Notes under the pieces: model-generated
Seen by the model: the letters and a program-made list of their open reading frames with translations, nothing else
What the model was told of the DNA's origin: nothing
Database searches by the model: none
From: Thermoanaerobacterales bacterium
GTDB taxonomy: Bacteria > Actinomycetota > Acidimicrobiia > Acidimicrobiales > JACDCH01
NCBI GenBank assembly: GCA_017577565.1
Contig: PKRH01000048.1
Coordinates: 1-24,038, forward strand
Direction of reading: 5' to 3'
Length of the DNA: 24,038 nt
Shown here: piece by piece, positions 17,890 to 24,038 of the stretch
Numbering within the stretch: the stretch's first letter is position 1
Layout: each line of letters begins with the position of its first letter
Made by a program: the position numbers and the translations under genes

Positions 17890-20424
17890 ATGAAGGCCCT
17901 CCGCAGCTTCACCGTCCGCCCGACCCTGCCCCGCGAGCTCGCGGCGCTCGAGGAGGTCGCGTTCAACCTGCGCTGGTCGTGGGACGACCAGACCCGTGAC
18001 CTGTTCCGGTGGGTCGACCCGGACCTGTGGGACGCGAGCGTCCACGACCCGGTGCGGCTGCTCGGCCTCGTGTCCCGCGAGCGCCTCGACGCCCTGGCCC
18101 GGGACGCCGGCTTCAAGCGCTTCCTCGACGAGGTCCACAGCGAGCTGACCCGCTACCTCGACGGCGACCGGTGGTTCCAGACCCGGGGCGAGAGCCCCCT
18201 GCGGATGGTCGCGTACTTCTCGCCGGAGTTCGGCATCGCGGAGGCCGTCCCCCAGTACTCGGGCGGGCTGGGGGTGCTGGCCGGCGACCACCTGAAGTCC
18301 TGCAGCGACCTCGGCGTGCCGCTCGTCGGCGTCGGCCTGCTCTACCGCAACGGCTACTTCCGCCAGAGCCTGGACGCCGACGGCTGGCAGCAGGAGCGCT
18401 ACCCGCTGCTCGACCCCCACGTCATGGCCCTCACCCTGTGCGACGGCGCCCGGGTCGAGGTCGACCTGGCCGGCGTGCCGCTGCAGGCCCAGGTGTGGAA
18501 GGCGTGCGTCGGCCGGGTGGCGCTGTACCTGCTCGACGCCGACATCGAGGACAACCCGGACGAGGTCCGGCAGGTGACCGACCGCCTCTACGGCGGCGAC
18601 GTCGAGCACCGGCTGCGCCAGGAGATCCTGCTCGGCATCGGCGGCGTCCGGGCCCTGCAGGCGGTGGGCGTCGACGCCCAGGTGTTCCACACCAACGAGG
18701 GCCACGCCGGCTTCCTCGGGCTGGAGCGCATCCGCCAGCTCGTCGTCGACCACGGCCTCAGCTACCCCGAGGCCATCGAGGCCGTGCGGGCGGGGTGCAT
18801 CTTCACCACCCACACGCCGGTGCCGGCCGGCATCGACCGGTTCCCGCTCGAGCTGATGCACAAGTACTTCAGCTCGTGGGCCGAGGAGGTCGGGGTGACC
18901 ATGGACGAGCTGATCGCCCTCGGCCACCGCCCGACCGACCCGCCGGACGAGCCGTTCAACATGGCGGTCATGGGCCTGCGGCTGGCCGGGCGCAGCAACG
19001 GCGTCGCCCAGCTCCACGGCGCCGTCAGCCGCGAGATGTTCGGCGACCTCTGGCCCGACCTCGAGCGGGACGAGGCGCCGATCGGCTCGATCACCAACGG
19101 CGTGCACGCCCACACCTGGGTGTCGCCGGAGATGGCCGACCTGCTGTCGCGCTACGTGCTGCCCGACTGGGACGAGGCCGGCCCCGACATGTGGCAGCGC
19201 ATCCACGAGGCGCCCGACGACGAGCTGTGGCGCGCCCGCGAGCAGGCCCGGGAGCGCATGGTCTCCTTCGTCCGGCGCCGGCTGAAGGAGTCGGCGGTCG
19301 CCCGGGGCCTGACCGGCTCCGACGTCGACTGGATCGACGAGGTCCTCGACCCCCGGGTGCTGACGATCGGCTTCGCCCGTCGCTTCGCCACCTACAAGCG
19401 GGCCACCCTGCTGCTCTCCCAGCCCGACCGGCTGCGCGCCCTGCTCCTGTCGCCGGACCGCCCCGTCCAGCTGGTCTTCGCCGGCAAGGCGCACCCGGCC
19501 GACGAGCAGGGCAAGGAGATGATCCGCCAGATCGTGTCCTTCGCCTCCGACCCGGCGATCCGCCACCGGTTCGTGTTCGTCGACGACTACGACATCGCCG
19601 TGGCCCGGGCGCTCTACCAGGGCTCGGACGTGTGGCTGAACAACCCCCGCCGGCCCCAGGAGGCCTGCGGCACCTCGGGCATGAAGGCCGCGCTGAACGG
19701 CGGGCTCAACCTGTCGATCCTCGACGGCTGGTGGCACGAGATGTTCGACGGCGAGAACGGCTGGGCCATCAGCTCCGCCGAGGGCATCGAGGACCTGGCC
19801 CGGCGCGACGCGCACGAGGCCGGCGCGCTGTTCGACCTGCTCGAGCGGCAGGTCGTCCCGCTGTTCTACGAGCGCTACGGCGGCCCGGTCCCCCGCCGGT
19901 GGCTGAAGAAGGTCCGCAAGTCGCTGGCGTCGCTCGGCCCCAAGGTGACGGCGTCGCGCATGGTGCGGGACTACGTCACCGAGCTGTACGAGCCGACCGC
20001 CGCCCGGGCCGACGCGCTGTGGGCCGACGGCATGGCCCGGGCCAAGGCGCTCGCCGCCTGGAAGGAGCGGGTGCGCGAGGAGTGGCACGGCGTCCACATC
20101 GACCGGGTCGACGGCGACCAGACGGTGGCCGACCTGGGCGGCACCCGGCGGGTCGAGGCCGTCGTGTCGCTCGGGGCGCTGTCCGCCGACGACGTCGACG
20201 TCCAGCTCATCCACGGCCCGGTCGGGCAGAGCGACGAGCTGACCTCGCGCGAGGTGGTGTCGATGTCGGTCGCCGGGCCGGCCGAGGACGGCCACGTCCG
20301 CTACGCCGGCGAGTTCGAGACCCGGCACGCCGGCCGCTACGGGTTCACGGTCCGGGTCGTGCCCCGGCACCCCGACCTCGCCAGCTCGGCCGAGATGGGC
20401 CTGGCCGCCTGGGCCGACCGCTAG
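17890..20424 (+). CDS. glgP: Alpha-glucan (glycogen) phosphorylase, DUF3417-containing type
   Basis: An 844-residue phosphorylase that releases glucose-1-phosphate from the ends of alpha-1,4-glucan. The N-terminal about 110 residues (FNLRWSWDDQTRDLFRWVDP) are the DUF3417 module typical of the short bacterial and archaeal phosphorylase type, which differs from E. coli GlgP. The core shows YFSPEFGIAEAVPQYSGGLGVLAGDHLKS, the active-site VFHTNEGHAGF (His267), and the pyridoxal-phosphate lysine Lys599 in EACGTSGMKAALNGG. The C-terminal about 100 residues are a beta-rich extension. It starts at an ATG nine bases after TACGGT. It is the only pathway gene on the plus strand, so breakdown is transcribed away from synthesis. 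Its TAG stop overlaps the probable stop of the converging DUF4328 gene. Confidence 0.95.
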   Translation: MKALRSFTVRPTLPRELAALEEVAFNLRWSWDDQTRDLFRWVDPDLWDASVHDPVRLLGLVSRERLDALARDAGFKRFLDEVHSELTRYLDGDRWFQTRGESPLRMVAYFSPEFGIAEAVPQYSGGLGVLAGDHLKSCSDLGVPLVGVGLLYRNGYFRQSLDADGWQQERYPLLDPHVMALTLCDGARVEVDLAGVPLQAQVWKACVGRVALYLLDADIEDNPDEVRQVTDRLYGGDVEHRLRQEILLGIGGVRALQAVGVDAQVFHTNEGHAGFLGLERIRQLVVDHGLSYPEAIEAVRAGCIFTTHTPVPAGIDRFPLELMHKYFSSWAEEVGVTMDELIALGHRPTDPPDEPFNMAVMGLRLAGRSNGVAQLHGAVSREMFGDLWPDLERDEAPIGSITNGVHAHTWVSPEMADLLSRYVLPDWDEAGPDMWQRIHEAPDDELWRAREQARERMVSFVRRRLKESAVARGLTGSDVDWIDEVLDPRVLTIGFARRFATYKRATLLLSQPDRLRALLLSPDRPVQLVFAGKAHPADEQGKEMIRQIVSFASDPAIRHRFVFVDDYDIAVARALYQGSDVWLNNPRRPQEACGTSGMKAALNGGLNLSILDGWWHEMFDGENGWAISSAEGIEDLARRDAHEAGALFDLLERQVVPLFYERYGGPVPRRWLKKVRKSLASLGPKVTASRMVRDYVTELYEPTAARADALWADGMARAKALAAWKERVREEWHGVHIDRVDGDQTVADLGGTRRVEAVVSLGALSADDVDVQLIHGPVGQSDELTSREVVSMSVAGPAEDGHVRYAGEFETRHAGRYGFTVRVVPRHPDLASSAEMGLAAWADR

Positions 20425-21339
20425 CCGCCCGCCTCGCCGCCGGGCGGCGCCCACGCCCCCGGCCGCCCGGGGGCGGGCGGCGGTGGCGGCGCGGGCCGCG
20501 TGGCGGCCGCGGGGCGGGCGGCCGCCACCCGTCCGCCGGCGGCGGCGCCAGGACGAGGTGCTGGACGTTGCCGATGGCCGCGTCCTGGCGGGCGGTGAGC
20601 CGCCAGACCATGACCATCGCCGCGATCGCCGCCACCACGAACAGGAGCGCGGCCAGCGCCGCCCACCGGTCGGCGCCCGCGGCCTCGGACAGGACGCGCC
20701 GGACGTCGCGCGGCCCCGCCCGCCACAGGTCCGGGTGGAGGATCCACGCCACCCGGTCGACGACGGTCGCCAGCCCGAACGGCACGGCCCACCAGACGAC
20801 GAGCCCGGTGCCGGCGCCCGGCCGGTGCTGGGGACCGACCGGGACGTAGGGCTCGACCGCCCGGTTCGCCCCGGCGATCTGGGCAGCGGGGATGACGAGG
20901 TTGGCGACGGGGATGAACCAGCCGCCGATCGCCCAGCCGGGGCCGAGCCCGTCCGCGCCGCGGGCCAGCGCCCGGGCGTTGAGCGCGTGCAGGTGCTGCC
21001 AGGCGACAACACGATCGCCGTCGCCGCGCCCCCGATCGCCCAGCCCGTGGAGGCCAGGTTCACGAGCCCGTCCGCGTCCTCGAGCCGCCGCACCGCCGAG
21101 AACCCGGCGCTGCCGTCCCGCACGTCGTCGAGGACCGTGGCACGGTTGAGGCGCGCCGCGGCCAGGGCCAGCGACAGCAGCGCCATGAGCGAGAGCGTCA
21201 CCAGCGCGCCGGTGGCCACGCCCCGGGCCGACCGCTCGGGCGGCAGGGGGTGGATCGGCGACGCCCACCGGCCGTGCGAGAACGGCCCGGCGGGCGGCGG
21301 CTCCGGCAGGCGCGCGGGGTCCCCGAAGGTGTTGGTCAT
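20421..21339 (-). pseudogene. DUF4328-like membrane protein, frameshifted (probably a sequencing error)
   Basis: A four-helix membrane protein of the DUF4328 type, function unknown. The frame from the ATG at 21339 (with a strong GGGAGGGGGG Shine-Dalgarno) gives MTNTFGDPARLPEP, a first helix near GALVTLSLMALLSLALAAARL, and DGLVNLASTGWAIGGAATAIVL. Sense is then lost near 21007. The next frame continues exactly where the family should (VAWQHLHALNARAL, GWAIGGWFIPVANLVIPAAQI), and goes on to helices AVPFGLATVVDRVAWIL and AALLFVVAAIAAMVMVW. Adding one G next to 21007 restores AIVLVAWQHLH. Past residue about 270 the frame becomes Arg-rich and runs to 20345 over glgP. A second lost base near 20530 would instead give a Pro/Ala-rich tail ending at 20421. 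That end is my inference. Confidence 0.7.
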
Positions 21340-21369
21340 GTCGCCCCCCTCCCGCGAGATCGGCGTGCC

Positions 21370-22149
21370 CTACCGCCCCACGAACCGGGCCTTGCCCGGG
21401 CCGTGCTCGCGGAAGCTGGCGATGCCGATGCGAGCGTCCTCGGTCTCGAACACCTGGGCGAACAGCCGCTGCTCGAGGGCGAGCCCGTCGGCCAGGCTCC
21501 CCTGCAGGCCCTCGTCGATCGCCCGCTTGGCCAGCCCCTGCGCCACCACCGCGCCCGAGGCCAGCTCGGCCGCCAGGGCCAGCGCCCGGTCGTGCAGCTG
21601 CTCGGGTGGGACGACCTCGTCGACGAGGCCCATGGCCAGGGCCTCGGCGGCGTCGACCTGCCGGCCGGTGAGGATCAGCTGCTTGGCCTTGGCGGGCCCG
21701 ACGAGCCGGGCCAGGCGCTGGGTGCCCCCGCCGCCGGGGATGATGCCGAGCAGGATCTCGGGGAGGCCGAAGCGGGCCCGCTCGGAGGCGATGCGCAGGT
21801 CGCAGGCCAGGGCCAGCTCGCAGCCGCCACCCAGGGCGTAGCCGGAGACGGCGGCGATGACGCAGCGGGGGATGGCGGCCACGGCGTCGAGCGCCCGCAG
21901 GAAGGCGGCGCCCACCGCCCGGCCCTCCTCCGGCCCGTCGAACTCGCCGATGTCGGCGCCGGCGGCGAAGATCCGGTCGCCGCCGGTCACGACGACCGCG
22001 CCCGGCGGGTCGTCGGTCAGGCGCCGGGCCACCGCCTCGAGCTGGCCCAGCAGGGCCGTCGACAGGGCGTTGACCTTGGGGTTGTCGAGGCGGACGACCG
22101 CGACGCCGTCGTCCCGCCGCTCCAGGTGCACGAGGGTTGCGTCGGCCAT
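21370..22149 (-). CDS. Enoyl-CoA hydratase/isomerase family protein
   Basis: A 259-residue crotonase-fold enzyme, the usual length for hydration of 2-enoyl-CoA in fatty-acid breakdown. The oxyanion-hole and catalytic stretches are intact: AAGADIGEF (62-70), GYALGGGCELALACDLRIAS with Glu111, and FGLPEILLGIIPGGGGTQRL with Glu131. Having both glutamates favours a true hydratase over isomerase or dehalogenase variants, though the chain-length preference is unknown. The ATG at 22149 was chosen because TAGGGT lies seven bases before it, and because the longer frame to 22203 adds only low-complexity residues. The DUF4328 gene starts 30 bases after its stop on the same strand. Confidence 0.93.
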   Translation of the reverse strand: MADATLVHLERRDDGVAVVRLDNPKVNALSTALLGQLEAVARRLTDDPPGAVVVTGGDRIFAAGADIGEFDGPEEGRAVGAAFLRALDAVAAIPRCVIAAVSGYALGGGCELALACDLRIASERARFGLPEILLGIIPGGGGTQRLARLVGPAKAKQLILTGRQVDAAEALAMGLVDEVVPPEQLHDRALALAAELASGAVVAQGLAKRAIDEGLQGSLADGLALEQRLFAQVFETEDARIGIASFREHGPGKARFVGR

Positions 22150-22156
22150 CGCCGGG

Positions 22157-22162
22157 ACCCTA
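22157..22162 (-). promoter_or_regulatory. -10 box for leaderless transcription of the enoyl-CoA hydratase gene
   Basis: TAGGGT on the minus strand, then CCCGGCG (seven bases), then ATG at 22149. No Shine-Dalgarno is present. Confidence 0.55.
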
Positions 22163-22187
22163 GTTGGGCCCGGTCCACCACCCCGCC

Positions 22188-22233
22188 TTCCGGCGTCCCT
22201 CACGTCGTGTCGTGCACCTGACGGACGCCGGAA
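22188..22233 (-). terminator. Perfect 11-bp inverted repeat after the MeaB gene
   Basis: TTCCGGCGTCC (22188-22198) and GGACGCCGGAA (22223-22233) are exact complements around a 24-base loop, itself containing CACG and CGTG. It lies about 30 bases past the MeaB stop and about 25 bases upstream of the next gene's -10 box. It is most likely a terminator without U-tract; an operator for the hydratase gene is the alternative. Confidence 0.5.
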
Positions 22234-22264
22234 CCCGGGGGGTTGGGGGCGGGCGCCCGTGGGG

Positions 22265-23221
22265 TCAGGGCCGGCGGTCCTCGGCCAGCAGCTCGTCGGC
22301 GGCGGTCCAGGGGTCGAGGTCGCCCTCGGCGACGGCGGCGACCAGCTCGGCCGCCCGGGCGCCGGCGCTGACGGCCCGGGCCCGCTCGAGCATCCGGGCC
22401 GTCACGAGGCGGGTCACCTCCTCGGCCGCCCGGCGCCGGCGCCGCTCGACCAGCTCGCTGGTCGCCTCCAGGTGCGCCCGGTGGTCGAGCACCGCCTGCC
22501 ACACCTCCTCCACCCCCTCGCCGGTGGTGGCCGTGGCGCAGAGCACCGGCGGCTGCCAGCCGCTGCGGGGCTGGGCCATCGCCAGCATCCGCCGCAGGTC
22601 GCGGGCGGTCTCGTCGGCGCCGGGGCGGTCGGCCTTGTTGACCACGAACACGTCGGCGACCTCCATGAGCCCGGCCTTGTTGGCCTGCACGGCGTCGCCC
22701 CAGCCGGGGTTGACCACGACCATCGTCGTGTCGGCGTGCCCGGCCACCTCGACCTCGACCTGGCCGACGCCCACGGTCTCGAGCAGCACCCAGGGGAACC
22801 CGGCGACGGTGAGCACCCGGACGGCCTCGGGCGCCGACACGGCCAGCCCGCCGAGGTGGCCCCGGGTCGCCATCGACCGGATGAACACGCCCTCGTCCAG
22901 CGCGTGCTCGCCCATGCGCACACGGTCGCCGAGGATGGCCCCGCCGCTGAAGGGGGACGACGGGTCGATGGCCAGCACCGCCACCCGGTCGCCCCGCCGA
23001 CGCACGACGCCCACCAGCGCGCTGGTCAGCGTCGACTTGCCGGCCCCGGGGGCGCCGGTGATGCCGACCGTGTAGGCGTCCCGCCCGAGGCCGTGGCCGG
23101 CCCGGCCGACGGCGCGGGCATCCTCGCCGCCCCGCTCGACCATCGACAGCAGCCGGGCCAGCGCGGCACGGTCACCGGCGCGGGCGGCGTCGAGCAGCTC
23201 GGCGGGGCGGGGGCGCGGCAC
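22265..23221 (-). CDS. meaB: MeaB/ArgK-type GTPase (methylmalonyl-CoA mutase-associated)
   Basis: A 318-residue G3E-family GTPase that protects and reloads adenosylcobalamin-dependent acyl-CoA mutases. The nucleotide-binding parts are complete: P-loop GITGAPGAGKST (53-64), VLAIDPSSPFSGGAILGDRVRM, FIRSMATRGHLGGL, LLETVGVGQVEVEV (switch II region) and FVVNKADRPGADE (base specificity). The C-terminal helical arm is present. No mutase gene is in the window, so its client (methylmalonyl- or isobutyryl-CoA mutase type) is unknown. The GTG at 23221 gives the family length. TACCGT lies exactly seven bases before it, within the 26-base gap after the NfuA-like gene. A longer upstream frame translates to arginine-rich nonsense. 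Confidence 0.92.
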   Translation of the reverse strand: MPRPRPAELLDAARAGDRAALARLLSMVERGGEDARAVGRAGHGLGRDAYTVGITGAPGAGKSTLTSALVGVVRRRGDRVAVLAIDPSSPFSGGAILGDRVRMGEHALDEGVFIRSMATRGHLGGLAVSAPEAVRVLTVAGFPWVLLETVGVGQVEVEVAGHADTTMVVVNPGWGDAVQANKAGLMEVADVFVVNKADRPGADETARDLRRMLAMAQPRSGWQPPVLCATATTGEGVEEVWQAVLDHRAHLEATSELVERRRRRAAEEVTRLVTARMLERARAVSAGARAAELVAAVAEGDLDPWTAADELLAEDRRP

Positions 23222-23228
23222 GCGTCGG

Positions 23229-23234
23229 ACGGTA
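23229..23234 (-). promoter_or_regulatory. -10 box for leaderless transcription of the meaB gene
   Basis: TACCGT on the minus strand, then CCGACGC (seven bases), then GTG at 23221. It overlaps a GGTACC palindrome. It would allow meaB expression independently of the upstream Fe-S gene. Confidence 0.45.
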
Positions 23235-23247
23235 CCGCCGCGGGCGG

Positions 23248-23508
23248 TCAGAGGCTGACCGAGGACTCGGCGGGGGTGCTGACGTCGACGACCTCGGTCA
23301 CGCCCGGCACGCGGTCCTTGAGGATGCGCTCGACGCCGGCTTTGAGGGTGACCGTCGACGCCGGGCAGGCGACGCAGGCGCCCACGAGCTCGACGGTGAC
23401 GACGCCGGTCTCCTCGTCGACGCCGCGCAGGAAGATGTCGCCCGCGTCCGCCTGGATGGCGGGGCGGATCAGCTCGATGACCTCGCGCACCTTCTCGGTC
23501 TCGACCAC
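23248..23508 (-). CDS. NifU C-terminal (NfuA-like) Fe-S cluster scaffold/carrier
   Basis: An 86-residue protein made of just the Nfu domain. It opens with VREVIELIRPAIQADAGDIFLRGVD, then the strand VVTVELVGACVACPASTVTLKAGVE carrying the CxxC (Cys45 and Cys48), and ends with VPGVTEVVDV. Two such protomers usually hold one [4Fe-4S] cluster between their CxxC motifs and pass it to client enzymes. The length is that of stand-alone Nfu proteins, with no A-type N-terminal domain. The GTG at 23508 has a GAGGAG Shine-Dalgarno five bases before it, so the gene is leadered. MeaB follows 26 bases downstream. The upstream region is shared with the divergent gene at 23625. Confidence 0.93.
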   Translation of the reverse strand: MVETEKVREVIELIRPAIQADAGDIFLRGVDEETGVVTVELVGACVACPASTVTLKAGVERILKDRVPGVTEVVDVSTPAESSVSL

Positions 23509-23611
23509 CTGGTCTCCTCGTGTCGCGGCAGCGCCGACCGATGCTGTCAGAGCCCGCCGCCGAGGAGCAACACCCGCCGGGGCCGGCGTGTTCCCGTCCG
23601 GCGCTCGGACC

Positions 23612-23617
23612 TAGCAT
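23612..23617 (+). promoter_or_regulatory. -10 box for leaderless transcription of the plus-strand membrane-protein gene
   Basis: TAGCAT on the plus strand, then CGCCCCG (seven bases), then GTG at 23625. It fits the same pattern as the minus-strand genes and picks this GTG as the start. Confidence 0.5.
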
Positions 23618-23624
23618 CGCCCCG

Positions 23625-23880
23625 GTGTTCGCCCACGCCGCCGGGGCGGCCGCGATCGACGCGCCCGTGTGGCTGGTGGCGTACGGGGCGGGCGTGGTGG
23701 TGCTGCTCGTCGCGGTCTCGCTGCGGTCCCGGCTCGTCGCCGGGACGCGCCCGCGCGGCCACCCGCGGGACCGGCCGCAGCCGGCCGGCCCCGGGCCCGG
23801 CGACGGTCCCGACCGGCACGACCGGCGGCCGGCGGCTCGGCGGGGGTGGCGGGCCGCCGGGCCCGTGCTCGGTGGGGGCG
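23625..23880 (+). CDS. Membrane protein fragment, 3'-truncated by adapter
   Basis: The first about 85 residues of an unknown protein. From the GTG it reads VFAHAAGAAAIDAPVWLVAYGAG, then one hydrophobic segment (VVVLLVAVSL), then a Pro/Arg-rich cytosolic stretch. The frame then enters adapter sequence at 23881; the stop at 23946-23948 is not genomic, so the true C-terminus is missing. The start is supported by TAGCAT seven bases upstream. The resemblance to N-termini of larger actinobacterial membrane proteins is only an impression, and the family cannot be named from this piece. A longer frame from 23520 is rejected because it overlaps the NfuA leader and has no start signal. Confidence 0.5.
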
Positions 23881-23921
23881 CCGTCTCTTTTACACATCTG
23901 GCGCTGCCGATGAAGAGGATA
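23881..23921 (+). other. Illumina Nextera Read 1 adapter plus i5 index (untrimmed)
   Basis: Positions 23881-23913 match the reverse complement of the 33-base Nextera Read 1 adapter at 29 positions, including TACACATCTG and CGCTGCCGA. The next eight bases (23914-23921) are AGAGGATA, exactly the reverse complement of Nextera index S503 (TATCCTCT). Adapter and index sequences are from memory. This is a library artefact, not genome. Confidence 0.93.
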
Positions 23922-24038
23922 GGGTGTATCTCTGGAGCTGCTGGCTGAATATATCAAATAATGCTATATTATAAGTGCCTCTGGTCACGTTCATCATATA
24001 CATTCCTCATTTCTGCGTGAGATTTTCATCTATTATTA
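23922..24038. other. P5-like and low-quality read tail
   Basis: After the index, GTGTA.TCTC.TGG and later TATCA loosely follow the P5 flow-cell sequence (GTGTAGATCTCGGTGG and so on) with many errors. The remaining about 80 bases are AT-rich, unlike the rest of the window, and have no readable content. They should not be annotated. Confidence 0.8.

Noticed and set aside
17824..21339. 1171-residue minus-strand frame as a single large protein
   Set aside because: Only its first about 110 residues are sensible (the N-terminus of the DUF4328 gene). The rest is antisense to the phosphorylase.
23922..24038. AT-rich 3' tail as a horizontally acquired island or promoter
   Set aside because: It follows directly on a sequencing adapter and index, so it is read-tail artefact.

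Overview
This is a very GC-rich (roughly three-quarters G+C by eye), gene-dense chromosomal stretch from an actinobacterium. The GlgE-type alpha-glucan pathway, the many GTG starts, the apparent leaderless genes with an actinobacterial TANNNT -10 box, and the zinc-finger rhomboid and Mut7-C genes all fit. An Acidimicrobiia-like host is my best guess, but I cannot prove the class without a search. No rRNA, tRNA, CRISPR array, insertion sequence or phage gene was seen.

Layout. Positions 1 to about 101 look like sequencing-library sequence, with a degraded Nextera Read 2 adapter at 66-101. A plus-strand pair follows: a membrane acyltransferase with an SGNH tail, and an SRPBCC protein. From 3057 to 17821 nearly everything is on the minus strand. 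Read in the direction of transcription (right to left) the order is glgE, sulfatase, a small membrane protein, treS, a GAF histidine kinase, an SRPBCC protein, maltokinase, glgB, an MFS transporter, a zinc-finger rhomboid and a Mut7-C nuclease-like protein. The alpha-glucan phosphorylase is divergent from glgE (17890-20424, plus). Then come a frameshifted DUF4328 membrane protein, an enoyl-CoA hydratase, a MeaB GTPase and an NfuA-like Fe-S protein, all minus. A plus-strand membrane-protein gene at 23625 is cut off by an Illumina Nextera adapter at 23881, and everything after that is not genomic.

How the genes work together. TreS interconverts trehalose and maltose. Maltokinase makes maltose-1-phosphate, GlgE polymerises it to alpha-1,4-glucan, GlgB adds branches, and GlgP releases glucose-1-phosphate. 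So both synthesis from trehalose and phosphorolysis of glycogen-like glucan are encoded in about 14 kb. The pathway genes are interrupted by an arylsulfatase-like gene and by a DevS-like soluble histidine kinase with no partner regulator in view.

The most useful observations are these. Both ends carry adapter-like sequence. At least seven genes have a -10-like hexamer only 6-7 nt before the start codon, which points to leaderless transcription and fixes several starts. A synonymous hexapeptide repeat shows that the acyltransferase reading frame continues upstream of its first usual start codon. A single missing base explains the break in the DUF4328 gene. I found no convincing undescribed multi-gene system. 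The nearest candidate is the kinase/SRPBCC pair placed between the trehalose and glycogen genes.
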